This document shows positions 54,382-62,557 of a DNA stretch of 64,000 bases, one piece after another (the stretch's first letter is position 1; each line of letters begins with the position of its first letter). This DNA comes from UBA1765 sp045629945 (GTDB lineage Bacteria; Fibrobacterota; Fibrobacteria; Fibrobacterales; Fibrobacteraceae). A model generated the notes under the pieces. The model saw only the letters and a list, made by a program, of their open reading frames with translations, searched no databases and had not been told where the DNA came from. The stretch covers positions 1 through 64,000 of the forward strand of contig JAZQSE010000017.1 of NCBI GenBank assembly GCA_045629945.1, given 5' to 3'. A program made the position numbers and the translations under genes.

Positions 54382-55332
54382 GTGAACAAAATGAAAAAAA
54401 CAGAACCATTACAGCCAAATACAGAGCTTTTTAATGCTCTTGCAGATGAAATGCGGCTAAAAATCATGATGATTTTAGATGTTTCTGAATTTACAGTAAA
54501 CGAATTAAAAGATATTCTTTGTATTCACCAATCGAATGCCAGTAGACACCTTTCTAAACTTTCAGCTTGTGGACTTTTAAAAGACAGGCGAGAAAGCACG
54601 AAATCTTATTATGGATTGAGTGACGATTTGTATATGAGCCCGACAGTTTTAGACATGATTCGTTTGGCTTATAAAAATTTGCCAGACCTTCAGTTGGTGA
54701 AAAGTAGAATTAAAACGGTTTTAAATGAACGAAGAGTGAACAATGCTCGTAAATTTCATAAGTTAGATGAAACGGGTGGTAGTTTAAAAGCTCAGATTTC
54801 TTTGCTGTCCCACTTGCTTCAACCTTATGGTCATGTGCTTGATGTTGGTTGTGGGGAAGGCGCTGATTTAAGTATTTTACTTGCCGGACGTTGCGAAAAA
54901 GTGACGGCTGTTGATATTCAGAAAGAAGTAATTCGTGATTTGAAAGTTGTTTTAAGGGAAAAGGGGATTACAAATGTAGTACCACTTTGTGCTAATATGC
55001 AGGATATCCCTTTACCAGATAATTCAGCGGATTTGGTCTTGATGAGTCAGGTTTTACACCATGCTCCTTCTCCTGGAGATGCTTTACGTGAGGCTATTCG
55101 CATTTTACGCCCAGGTGGGATTCTAGCTCTTTTAGATTTGGCTCAGCATAATGAAGAAGAATTGCGTGAGACCCATGGTCATATTTGGCTTGGTTTTGAC
55201 AGGAATCGAATCGAATTTCTTTTGCAGGATTTGCCTTGTAAGATTCTCTCTTCTGAAATTATTGTGAGTGAATCGGTTGCTATGAAGGCGTTGCCTGCGA
55301 TTTGTCTTGTAGTTGAAAAATCAAGAGTGTAG
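54382..55332 (+). CDS. ArsR-type regulator fused to SAM-dependent methyltransferase
   Basis: 316 residues from GTG 54382, which has GGAG five bases upstream. N-terminal winged helix of the ArsR/SmtB family (about 10-80: LFNALADEMRLKIMMILDVSEFTVNELKDIL, IHQSNASRHLSKLSACGLLKDRRESTKSYY) without an obvious metal-site Cys cluster. C-terminal class I methyltransferase (about 150-290: VLDVGCGEGADLSIL, VTAVDIQKEVI, SADLVLMSQVLHHAPSP, LRPGGILALLDL). The fusion is known in many phyla, often near methionine/SAM metabolism, but no such gene is adjacent here. DNA binding with methyl-transfer or SAM sensing is inferred. Confidence 0.85.
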   Translation: MNKMKKTEPLQPNTELFNALADEMRLKIMMILDVSEFTVNELKDILCIHQSNASRHLSKLSACGLLKDRRESTKSYYGLSDDLYMSPTVLDMIRLAYKNLPDLQLVKSRIKTVLNERRVNNARKFHKLDETGGSLKAQISLLSHLLQPYGHVLDVGCGEGADLSILLAGRCEKVTAVDIQKEVIRDLKVVLREKGITNVVPLCANMQDIPLPDNSADLVLMSQVLHHAPSPGDALREAIRILRPGGILALLDLAQHNEEELRETHGHIWLGFDRNRIEFLLQDLPCKILSSEIIVSESVAMKALPAICLVVEKSRV

Positions 55333-55430
55333 ATTTTTTTAGGAAACTCTTGTTTTTATGGTTTGAATAGCTTAAATTAAAGGAAGAATGTTTTTTCAAC
55401 TTTTAATTTGTTTGTTGAGGAGTTAATATT

Positions 55431-55640
55431 ATGGGAAAAATCATAAAATATTTTTTAGTGGCTTTGGCAGCAGCTGCTGCGGCACTTGGGCTTTATCATG
55501 TGGTTCGCGGTCGTAAATTAGAATGTGATTGCATGGCTGAAGGTGAGACTTTTGAAGACAATGAGCCTTGTGGTTGTTGTGGCGCTGAATTTTCAGAACC
55601 TCCAGTAAAAGAAGAATCTTCTGAAGAAGAAAAAGTTTAA
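55431..55640 (+). CDS. Small Cys-rich membrane-anchored protein
   Basis: 69 residues. GAGGAG ribosome binding site eight bases before ATG. One alanine-rich transmembrane helix (about 6-22), a basic turn, then CDC and CGCC motifs (about residues 32-50) and an acidic tail. The paired cysteines could bind a metal or form disulfides. No family recognised. It lies about 100 bases after the ArsR-methyltransferase gene and is followed by a terminator, so both may be one unit. Confidence 0.65.
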   Translation: MGKIIKYFLVALAAAAAALGLYHVVRGRKLECDCMAEGETFEDNEPCGCCGAEFSEPPVKEESSEEEKV

Positions 55641-55660
55641 TTTGGTTAAAGGTAAAGGCA

Positions 55661-55690
55661 AAAAGCCCCGAGCAAAGCTCGGTACTTTTT
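55661..55690 (+). terminator. Rho-independent terminator
   Basis: CCGAGC-AAA-GCTCGG core (55668-55673 with 55677-55682), A-rich before and TACTTTTT after. Confidence 0.85.
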
Positions 55691-55730
55691 GTAGATAAAA
55701 GTTTTAAATGAAATTTTATCATTAAATCTA

Positions 55731-56331
55731 TGCCACGAGGCACACTTGTGTCGTGGTGGAGGCAGCAATCCCATTGCCAGTAGATCGCCACGAGGCACAA
55801 GGCCTCTCGCGATGACAAGTTGTTTTTACACTTGTCTGCGGTTCTTGTCCGCAACTTGTCTTGCGAATCGAACTTGCCATGCGAATCTTGTCATTGCGAA
55901 GGAACGTAGTGACAGAAGCAATCTGCTTTCAAGCAACACTTGTTTTTTTTGGATTACTTCGCTACGCTCGTAATGACAAAAGCCAAGATGGCCACGTCGT
56001 CTTAAAAGACTCCTCGCCATGACAATTCACACTGCGTTCGCGATGACAATTTACACTACGTTCGCGATGACAAGTTGTTTTTACATTTGTCTGCGGTTCT
56101 TGTCCGCAACTTGTCTTGCGAATCGAACTTGCCATGCGAATCTTGTCATTGCGATGGAACATAGTGACAGAAGCAATCTGTTTGCAAGCAACATTTGTTT
56201 TTGGATTATTTCGCTACGCTCGTAATGACAAAAGCCAAGATGGCCACGTCGTCTTAAAAGACTCCTCGCCATGACAATTCACACTGCGTTCGCGATGACA
56301 ATTTACACTACGTTCGCGATGACAACTTGTT
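55731..56331. repeat. Non-coding repeat island with a tandem 255-bp duplication
   Basis: A unit at 55811-56065 is repeated almost exactly at 56066-56317 (three T fewer and a few substitutions), and a third copy starts at 56318 and breaks off next to the thrH stop. Each unit contains a version of the dispersed element TCATTGCGA..GAACGTAGTGACAGAAGCAATC, two 24-bp repeats GACAATT.ACACT.CGTTCGCGAT, and small hairpins. Upstream, GCCACGAGGCACA occurs at 55732 and 55787. Both strands are open in places, but these frames are by-products of the repeat. No transposase is present. Confidence 0.88.
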
Positions 56332-56332
56332 A

Positions 56333-56959
56333 TTAGCGCGGGCTGAGAGTTTCTGAAAAAGTCCTGAACTTTTGTAAAAGCTCGTTATATGAGTGAGTGC
56401 TTTCAAGAGTCGGAAATTGTTTTTCAATAGATTCTGGTGCGTTAAAGAAAACACCTTTGTGAGCCGCAAGAAGCATTCCTGTATCGTTAAATGAATCACC
56501 AGCAGAGAAAACATTGTAATTAAGAGTTCGTAGAGCATTAACTACTTTTGTTTTTTGGTCTTGCATACGCAATTGGTAGGATACAATTTTATCATTTTCT
56601 ACGATAAGGTTATGGCAAAAAATTGTCGGGAATCCAAGATTTTTCATAATTGGGTAAGCAAATTCTTGGAATGTGTCCGAAAGAATAATCACTTGGGTTT
56701 CATCGCGTAAAGTATCTAAAAAATCCTTTGCCCCATCAAGAAGTCCAAGGTCTGCAATAATTTTTTGAATGGTTGAAAGCGTAATGTTTTCGCGTTCAAG
56801 TATTTTCAAACGACCTTTCATTAAAACATCGTAATCAGGAATATCTCTTGTGGTGAGACGTAAATCGGCGATGCCTGTTTTTTCTGCAACAGCAATCCAA
56901 ATTTCTGGAGCAAGAACGCCTTCTAAATCAAGTGTGACAATAGTTTGTTTGGAAAACAT
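56333..56959 (-). CDS. thrH: Phosphoserine phosphatase / homoserine phosphotransferase ThrH
   Basis: 208 residues, normal for ThrH, a HAD enzyme that hydrolyses phosphoserine and can move the phosphate to homoserine. Motif I TLDLEGVLAPEIW, followed by the ThrH-typical LTTRDIPDYDVLMKGRLKIL; motif II ILSDTFQEF; motif IV AGDSFNDTGMLLAAHKGVFF. Serine/threonine synthesis role. One base separates its start from the stop of hslO upstream, so they form an operon. The 3' end borders the repeat island. Confidence 0.92.
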   Translation of the reverse strand: MFSKQTIVTLDLEGVLAPEIWIAVAEKTGIADLRLTTRDIPDYDVLMKGRLKILERENITLSTIQKIIADLGLLDGAKDFLDTLRDETQVIILSDTFQEFAYPIMKNLGFPTIFCHNLIVENDKIVSYQLRMQDQKTKVVNALRTLNYNVFSAGDSFNDTGMLLAAHKGVFFNAPESIEKQFPTLESTHSYNELLQKFRTFSETLSPR

Positions 56960-56960
56960 T

Positions 56961-57845
56961 TTAATTAATGCCTTTTTTTTCAGTGAGAAGTTCTTTGAAT
57001 TTTTCTGGAGAAATGTGGTAAGCTGTTCTGCAGAAATCGCAAATAATTTCTAATGGTTTTGTTTCAGAAGCTAAATCTTTTAAATCTCTTTCCGGAAGTG
57101 TGGCGAGAGATTTTAAAATGCGATCTTCGGTACAAGGGCAGAAGAATACAGGATTTTGTTCTTTGATAATTTCTATTTCGTAAGGGCCTCGGAGAAGATC
57201 AAGTAAACCATCTAAATCGTAGTTTCCGTCTTTATAGAAAGAGTTGAGTTCTGGAAGCGTCAATACCACTTGTTCCATAATAGCCAAATCTTTTTCAGAT
57301 AGGTCCGGGTAAGCTTCAATCATAAAACCAATTGCATAGTCTAATTTAGATGGGTCTTCTTCATTGACTTTGGCTTCAATTCCAACGGCGGAACGCACTT
57401 GTTCAGATTGTAATAAATAAGAGGCTAAGTTCTGGCTTACTGTCCCTTGAACGGCATCAATGATACTTTGTTGGATTCTTTTGCCTTCTTCGTTTGTTTT
57501 GATAACTTCAAAATTTTTAGGTAATAAAGAAGGTTCTGATTGGTTCATATTAACGAGTTCGTTGTGAGAAATCGTTGCACGGACTAGACCTTCTGGCGTA
57601 CTATCGGCTTGAATCTGAGAAATATCGCCAGAAAATTTAAAAAAGGTGCTTATGGTCCCGCGGAATTTTAAGCTATTGGATAAAAACAAAGAAGCAATGG
57701 CTGTTTCAGCAAGGAGCTTTGCCGGGTAAGATTTGGCTCCTAAACGACTAGCCATTTCGTTTGCGGCACGTGTTAAATCGATAACAACCAAGCGCATGGG
57801 AGCCTTGGCACCAGTTGCACGGATAATTCTGTCTTTTTCAATCAT
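56961..57845 (-). CDS. hslO: Redox-regulated chaperone Hsp33
   Basis: 294 residues. N-terminal Hsp33 core (RIIRATGAKAPMRLVVIDLTR, ASLFLSNSLKFRGTISTFFKFSG) and the C-terminal zinc switch with FFCPCTEDRI (CxC) and ICDFC (CxxC), the four cysteines that release zinc and form disulfides on oxidation to activate holdase activity. Divergent from the DJ-1 gene with about 30 bases between starts; the two oxidative-stress genes could share a control region. Confidence 0.94.
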   Translation of the reverse strand: MIEKDRIIRATGAKAPMRLVVIDLTRAANEMASRLGAKSYPAKLLAETAIASLFLSNSLKFRGTISTFFKFSGDISQIQADSTPEGLVRATISHNELVNMNQSEPSLLPKNFEVIKTNEEGKRIQQSIIDAVQGTVSQNLASYLLQSEQVRSAVGIEAKVNEEDPSKLDYAIGFMIEAYPDLSEKDLAIMEQVVLTLPELNSFYKDGNYDLDGLLDLLRGPYEIEIIKEQNPVFFCPCTEDRILKSLATLPERDLKDLASETKPLEIICDFCRTAYHISPEKFKELLTEKKGIN

Positions 57846-57877
57846 GCCCCAAATATAGAATTGTTATCTTGTTTGCT

Positions 57878-58426
57878 ATGAAAACAATTCTTTTTTTAAT
57901 GGCTGATGGGTTTGAAGAAACCGAATTTGTAACACCTTTTGATTACATGCAGCGCGCTGGCTTTAATGTGGTTCTTGCTTCTATTTCAGGGACAACTAGT
58001 GTTTTAGGGGTTCATGGTTTAAAAATAGAAGTGGATATTCTTTTAGAAAATGCCGAACTTTCTCAATATGATGCGGTTTTATTGCCTGGTGGAAATCCTG
58101 GTTTTAAAAATCTTTTGGCATCTGAACCTGTTGAAAAAACAGTTCTTGAATTTTTTGAAAGTGATCGTTACATTTTTGCCATTTGTGCGGCTCCGCTTGT
58201 TTTGTCAAAAGCAGGGATTCTTGCGAATTTAAAAGCAACGTGTTTTCCAGGTTGTGAAAGTGATATGCTTTGTCGTGAATTTTCTGAAGAGAGAGTGGTT
58301 CTTGATGGCAAGGTTTTAACAAGTCGTGGTGCTGGTACTGCCGAAGAATTTGCTCTTGAATGTATTGCTCTTTTAGGGGATGTTTCTTTAAGAGAAACTA
58401 TTCGCGAACAAATTGTTGCTCGCTAA
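57878..58426 (+). CDS. DJ-1/PfpI-family protein
   Basis: 182 residues from ATG 57878. DJ-1 fold: ILFLMADGFEETEFVTPFDYMQRAG with the conserved Glu, VLLPGGNPGF, and the nucleophile elbow FAICAAPLVL with the reactive Cys (about 105). Close to YajL/ThiJ; these act as glyoxalases, deglycases or thiol chaperones, the exact activity being debated. Divergent from hslO and convergent with sufB. Confidence 0.87.
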   Translation: MKTILFLMADGFEETEFVTPFDYMQRAGFNVVLASISGTTSVLGVHGLKIEVDILLENAELSQYDAVLLPGGNPGFKNLLASEPVEKTVLEFFESDRYIFAICAAPLVLSKAGILANLKATCFPGCESDMLCREFSEERVVLDGKVLTSRGAGTAEEFALECIALLGDVSLRETIREQIVAR

Positions 58427-58544
58427 CTTGTTATAGTAAATGCAAATGACAGGACTTGCACCAAGTTCCTTTGCAAGCTTGCACATTGATTTTAAATGGC
58501 TGATTTATAATGCGCGGGGAATACCATAAAAATCAATTGAAAAA

Positions 58545-59960
58545 TCAACCGACGCTGTGCTCGAGTTTGAGAGTCAGGAGTTGTCTTGCTTCAGAGGCAA
58601 ATTCGCCAGGAAGTTCCTGGAAAACGTCTTTGCAAAATCCGCTGACCATTGTTTGTATGGCGTCTTCGCGTTTAATACCGCGGCTTTCAAAGTAGAATAA
58701 CTGGTCTTCGCTGATGCGGCTGGTGGTGGCTTCGTGTTCGGTCTTAGCCGAAGGGTTTGCGACTGTTATGTAAGGGAATGTGTGGGCAGCACTTTTTGTT
58801 CCGACAAGCATACTATCACATTGTGTATAGTTTCTTGCACCGTCGGCGTTTTTTCGAATGTCCACCAGGCCTCGGTAGGCGTTGCTTGAATTGTCTGCGC
58901 TGATTCCTTTGCTGATAATTGTGCTCTTTGTGTTTTTACCAATGTGAATCATTTTGGTTCCAGTGTCGGCTTGCATTTTTCCATTGGTGAGTGCTACAGA
59001 ATAAAATTCGCCAGAGGAATTATCTCCTTGAAGAATGCAACTTGGGTATTTCCAGGTAATGGCACTCCCTGTTTCTACTTGAGTCCAACTGATGTGACTG
59101 TTTTTCCCAGCGCATTTTCCGCGTTTGGTGACGAAATTGTAAACACCACCTTCACCTGTGTCCGGGTCGCCGGCATACCAGTTCTGGACTGTACTGTATT
59201 TGATTTTTGCATTGTCTTTTGCAATAAGTTCAACAATGGCACTATGAAGTTGGTTTGAAGAAAATGCCGGTGCAGTGCAACCTTCTAAGTAACTGACTTT
59301 GGCGTTTTCGTCGGCAATAATCAATGTGCGTTCAAATTGTCCGGCTTCTTTGTTGTTAATGCGGAAGTAAGTAGAAAGGTCCATTGGGCAAGTGACACCT
59401 GGCGGAATATAGACAAAACTGCCGTCGCTGAAAACAGCACTGTTTAAGGCGGCAAAGTAGTTGTCACCAGGAGGAACAACAGAACCAAGGTATTCTTCTA
59501 TTAGTTCAGGGTATTCTTTGACGGCTTCAGAAATAGGACAAAAAATGACACCGATTTCCATGAGCTTTTTTCTGTGGGATGTGTAAATACTTACACTATC
59601 AAAAACGGCATCTACCGCGACATTTGCAAGTCTTTTTTGTTCATCTAAAGGAATGCCTAATTTTTCGAATGTAGCCAAAAGTTCTGGGTCAACTTCGTCA
59701 ATAGATTGGTGCTCTTTTTTTGTTTTTGGAGCTGAATAATAGACAATATCCTGCAAATTTACAGGAGCAAATTTTAATTCAGCCCAATTAGGCTCTTGCA
59801 TTGACAATAATTTTTCATAAGATTTTAAACGAAATTGCAATAAAAAATCTGGCTCGCCTCGCAATTTAGATGCCCGGCGTATAATGTCTTCGTTTAAACC
59901 CTTTTCAAAACTTTCATTTTCAATATCGGTTACAAAACCATAGCGGTAACGTTCACTCAT
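58545..59960 (-). CDS. sufB: Fe-S cluster assembly protein SufB
   Basis: 471 residues. SufB scaffold part of the SufBCD complex: SVYTSH-type segment ISIYTSHRKK, PPGVTCPMDLSTYFRIN, YLEGCTAPAFS, TVQNWYAGD, NFVTKRGKCAG, RNYTQCDSMLVGTKSAAHTFPY with the cluster-related Cys and His, then the conserved C-terminus. Start codon overlaps the stop of the NifU-like gene (ATGA), so the two are coupled. sufC and sufD are not in this window: the next gene downstream is on the other strand. Confidence 0.94.
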   Translation of the reverse strand: MSERYRYGFVTDIENESFEKGLNEDIIRRASKLRGEPDFLLQFRLKSYEKLLSMQEPNWAELKFAPVNLQDIVYYSAPKTKKEHQSIDEVDPELLATFEKLGIPLDEQKRLANVAVDAVFDSVSIYTSHRKKLMEIGVIFCPISEAVKEYPELIEEYLGSVVPPGDNYFAALNSAVFSDGSFVYIPPGVTCPMDLSTYFRINNKEAGQFERTLIIADENAKVSYLEGCTAPAFSSNQLHSAIVELIAKDNAKIKYSTVQNWYAGDPDTGEGGVYNFVTKRGKCAGKNSHISWTQVETGSAITWKYPSCILQGDNSSGEFYSVALTNGKMQADTGTKMIHIGKNTKSTIISKGISADNSSNAYRGLVDIRKNADGARNYTQCDSMLVGTKSAAHTFPYITVANPSAKTEHEATTSRISEDQLFYFESRGIKREDAIQTMVSGFCKDVFQELPGEFASEARQLLTLKLEHSVG

Positions 59961-60742
59961 ACAGGCATTTCTCCAAACGGATTGGACATGTCAGGCATTT
60001 CAGGTTCAACGGTTAAGTTGTAATAAACGTTATCCCGTAATTGGTCTTCAATGTAAAAGAGTGTGCCGCCCATAGCAGAACCACAACCAGCACAAGCTCC
60101 CTGGTAACGGATTCTCAATTTTCTTTCTTCTACAAGTTCAATGATTTCAACATCGCCACCATCATTCTGGAGAAGTCCACGGACTTTTTCGTGTAAACAA
60201 TCTTCAATTTTTTTCAAACGTTCTTCGTGAGTGTAAGAAGCCCATTCTGCATCGGCTTCTGCACGCCCTTCTGCGGTTTGCGTCCTGTAACGGATTCTTT
60301 CCATAGTTTCCCGTGTAGCAAGAGCAAGCGCTTTTTTCGCCGGGTAAGTTGAAACTATGTTTTCAATAAGAGTTTTCATTTGAGCAAGTTCAGGCGAAGT
60401 TTCTGGAATAGCTCTGACTTCTGGAACATCCCTAAGCTCTGTTTCTAAATCATCAACCTGAATGTTTGCAATGTCAGCAATTTTCAGCATTTGAATTTTA
60501 GAACAAAATAAATCAGCTAAAGCAGTAAAAACAGGACCGCCATAAGTAAAGAATCTCGTTTCAAGAACCTGGTCTACTTCAGGGTCAAACATAAGATAAA
60601 CTTTAAGACTGCCTTCTTTGCAATCAACTAATGCTAAACCTTTTTCATCGGCTTCAATTTGGAAAATAGCACCACGGTATTTTGGGGCTTTGGCTAGGTT
60701 TAGAAGTTTTTCTGAAAATGTTGGCTGTATTTCTTCACTCAT
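59957..60742 (-). CDS. NifU-like Fe-S protein, degenerate N-terminal scaffold
   Basis: 261 residues. The N-terminal half (about 8-140) is IscU/NifU_N-like but keeps only one scaffold cysteine (DCKEG, Cys41); the second position is Gly (FTYGGPVF). A helical linker follows. The C-terminal half (about 175-245) is a good NifU_C/Nfu domain: VRGLLQNDGGDVEII and YQGACAGCGSAMGGTL with CxxC (Cys217, Cys220). It probably carries or delivers clusters to SufB, with which it is translationally coupled. Confidence 0.82.
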   Translation of the reverse strand: MSEEIQPTFSEKLLNLAKAPKYRGAIFQIEADEKGLALVDCKEGSLKVYLMFDPEVDQVLETRFFTYGGPVFTALADLFCSKIQMLKIADIANIQVDDLETELRDVPEVRAIPETSPELAQMKTLIENIVSTYPAKKALALATRETMERIRYRTQTAEGRAEADAEWASYTHEERLKKIEDCLHEKVRGLLQNDGGDVEIIELVEERKLRIRYQGACAGCGSAMGGTLFYIEDQLRDNVYYNLTVEPEMPDMSNPFGEMPV

Positions 60743-60792
60743 AGCCCAAAAATAGCAACAAATTAAGCAGAAATGATTTTAAAATATTGAAA

Positions 60793-61305
60793 TTAATCTG
60801 CATCTGATGAGTGTTTTACCCAGATTAAATTTTCAGTTTTATAACCTCGTTTTCTGGCTTCTTGAAGAAGTTTGTTTTTTTCTTCTGAAGAAAGTCTTTT
60901 TGTTCTTGATAAAATCCATAAATAGTTGTCGCTATTACTGCCTACAAGAGCGTAAGTGTAATTTTTATTAAGCATTAATATCCGATAATCGGCATAAAAT
61001 GGTCTGAAAAATGAAACCCTTAAAACGGCTGTAGTATCGGTAGTTTTTGCTATACCTTTACTTTCTTTTAATTTGCCATTTTTTATTCCTGTATTGATAA
61101 CAGAAATTTTTCCATCTTGTCGTAGCGAATATTTTGCACTTGTATTTTCCATTTCTTTTTCAAAATAATGGTCAAAGCGAGCTATTTCATACCATTTGCC
61201 TAAATAGCGATTTAAGTTGAATTCTGAAACGACAGAATTATCTACAGTTGCTTTGCTGCAACCTAAAAATAAAAGTATTGAAAAAGATGTTAGAATTTTT
61301 TTCAT
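60793..61305 (-). CDS. blc: Bacterial lipocalin (Blc-like) lipoprotein
   Basis: 170 residues. Short lipoprotein signal with lipobox FLGC (Cys16). Lipocalin motif LNRYLGKWYEIARFDHYFEK, then KYSLRQDGKISVINTG, LRVSFFRPFYADYRILML, YALVGSNSDNYLWILSRTKRLS, all in the order of Blc. Outer-membrane lipocalins bind fatty acids or lysophospholipids and help under envelope stress. Own unit, 51 bases upstream of which lies the FGE-like gene region on the same strand. Confidence 0.92.
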   Translation of the reverse strand: MKKILTSFSILLFLGCSKATVDNSVVSEFNLNRYLGKWYEIARFDHYFEKEMENTSAKYSLRQDGKISVINTGIKNGKLKESKGIAKTTDTTAVLRVSFFRPFYADYRILMLNKNYTYALVGSNSDNYLWILSRTKRLSSEEKNKLLQEARKRGYKTENLIWVKHSSDAD

Positions 61306-61383
61306 AAGAAGTCCTTTTTTTACGATATATGAAAAAAGAAACTTTCTAATCAGTCTTTTTTTGAGGGAATTTATGAATTAATA

Positions 61384-61416
61384 AAAAAAGCTCTTAGAAA
61401 AACTAAGAGCTTTTAA
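61384..61416 (-). terminator. Terminator of the cdaA-FGE-like operon
   Basis: 12-bp stem AAAAGCTCTTAG/CTAAGAGCTTTT (61386-61397 with 61403-61414). On the minus strand it ends in a run of T, 17 bases after the stop at 61433. Confidence 0.88.
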
Positions 61417-61432
61417 AAATTCAATTTGATTT

Positions 61433-62557
61433 TTAATCTTTACAACAACGGAATCCTACAGAAGGGTATTGGTTTTGAGGGTAAAAACTATAACTGGATT
61501 CTGTACAACGCGTTTGGTTGTTGCTACTCCAGGTTCCACCTGCTGCAATAAATGCAGATTCTTTTTCTTTACTTTTTGTGGCTGTCCATTCCCATAAATT
61601 CCCGTTCATATCATACATGCCCCACCAGCTACGGCATTGTGTGCGGCGGCCAGAACGGATAACCGCTTTTGTATTTGAATTACAACGAGAAGGAATATAA
61701 GAAGCTCCATAAGAGTAACGGTTGTTTTGTTCACGACCTTTACAAGCGGCTTGCCATTCTTCTAAAGAGCAAAGTCTTTTACCTTCGCTAGCGCATAAAG
61801 AAGCAGCTTGTTCCTGCGATACCATATCTCTTGGAACTTCACCTGCTTTGTTTGGGTATTCATAAGCATCGACACAAATTTCTTTACCATTAACCGGAAC
61901 AGGGTAAGCATTTTTTCCGCAGCGGTTATCGCTTGCCATGTCGTATTCAGCACTTTGCCATTCGCTGTAATTGCCGGCAGAATCCTGAGCTCTGAAAAAG
62001 ACTAAGCCAGTTTTATTGTATTCAATACCTTTTTTGGCATCTTGCGGAGAATTGGTATCACCGATAGAAATCCACGAATTGCATTTCAGTTCATCGCATT
62101 TTGCTTTGAGTTTTATTGGCTCATAATAACGGCCAGGAGGAGGAACAAGACTAACAGTCGGAGGTACAGAATCTGTCGGAATTTTAGCTAAAGAATCTAA
62201 AATTCTCAAAGAATCTGCTTTAGCTAGTGAATCTGCAATGCGGATGGAATCTTGCTTTTTTATAGCTGAAGAGTCAACAACAGGTTTTTCCACTTTTTCA
62301 GGTTTCTTTTCTTTTTTAGGAACCGGAGGGGCCTGAACAGTATCTTTAGGAACTGTATCTTTTTTTACAGTATCAACAACGATTGGTTTTTGTACAGGAA
62401 TTTCCACTGGTTTTTCTTCTGGGATGATTTCTGGCTCTTTAGGCTCAGCAACACCTTTCAGAGCACATTGTACTAAAAACAAGCACACGAGTAAAAAGAA
62501 AATAAGAAAAATAACGACGATATTTTTTTTGGAAGATTTTTTCTTAGTGGGTTGCAT
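61433..62557 (-). CDS. Membrane-anchored FGE-sulfatase (SUMF1)-like protein with CHB_HEX-like domain
   Basis: 374 residues. Basic N-terminus and one transmembrane helix (about 12-30), a Pro/Lys/Glu/Val-rich periplasmic linker (about 36-95), coiled-coil SLAKADSLRIL stretch, a chitobiase/hexosaminidase C-terminal-like (CHB_HEX) Ig domain (about 125-205, FFRAQDSAGNYSEWQ), then an FGE-like domain (about 210-374): KEICVDAYEYPNKAG, KRLCSLEEWQAACKG, WGMYDMNGNLWEWT, GFRCCKD. Coupled to cdaA: start and stop overlap by one base. Related in layout to the lipoprotein at 12477-14792. Function unknown. Confidence 0.8.
   Translation of the reverse strand: MQPTKKKSSKKNIVVIFLIFFLLVCLFLVQCALKGVAEPKEPEIIPEEKPVEIPVQKPIVVDTVKKDTVPKDTVQAPPVPKKEKKPEKVEKPVVDSSAIKKQDSIRIADSLAKADSLRILDSLAKIPTDSVPPTVSLVPPPGRYYEPIKLKAKCDELKCNSWISIGDTNSPQDAKKGIEYNKTGLVFFRAQDSAGNYSEWQSAEYDMASDNRCGKNAYPVPVNGKEICVDAYEYPNKAGEVPRDMVSQEQAASLCASEGKRLCSLEEWQAACKGREQNNRYSYGASYIPSRCNSNTKAVIRSGRRTQCRSWWGMYDMNGNLWEWTATKSKEKESAFIAAGGTWSSNNQTRCTESSYSFYPQNQYPSVGFRCCKD

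Noticed and set aside
55746..56272. Short open frames on both strands in the repeat island
   Set aside because: Their sequences repeat with the 255-bp unit and correspond to the dispersed non-coding element; no start signals.
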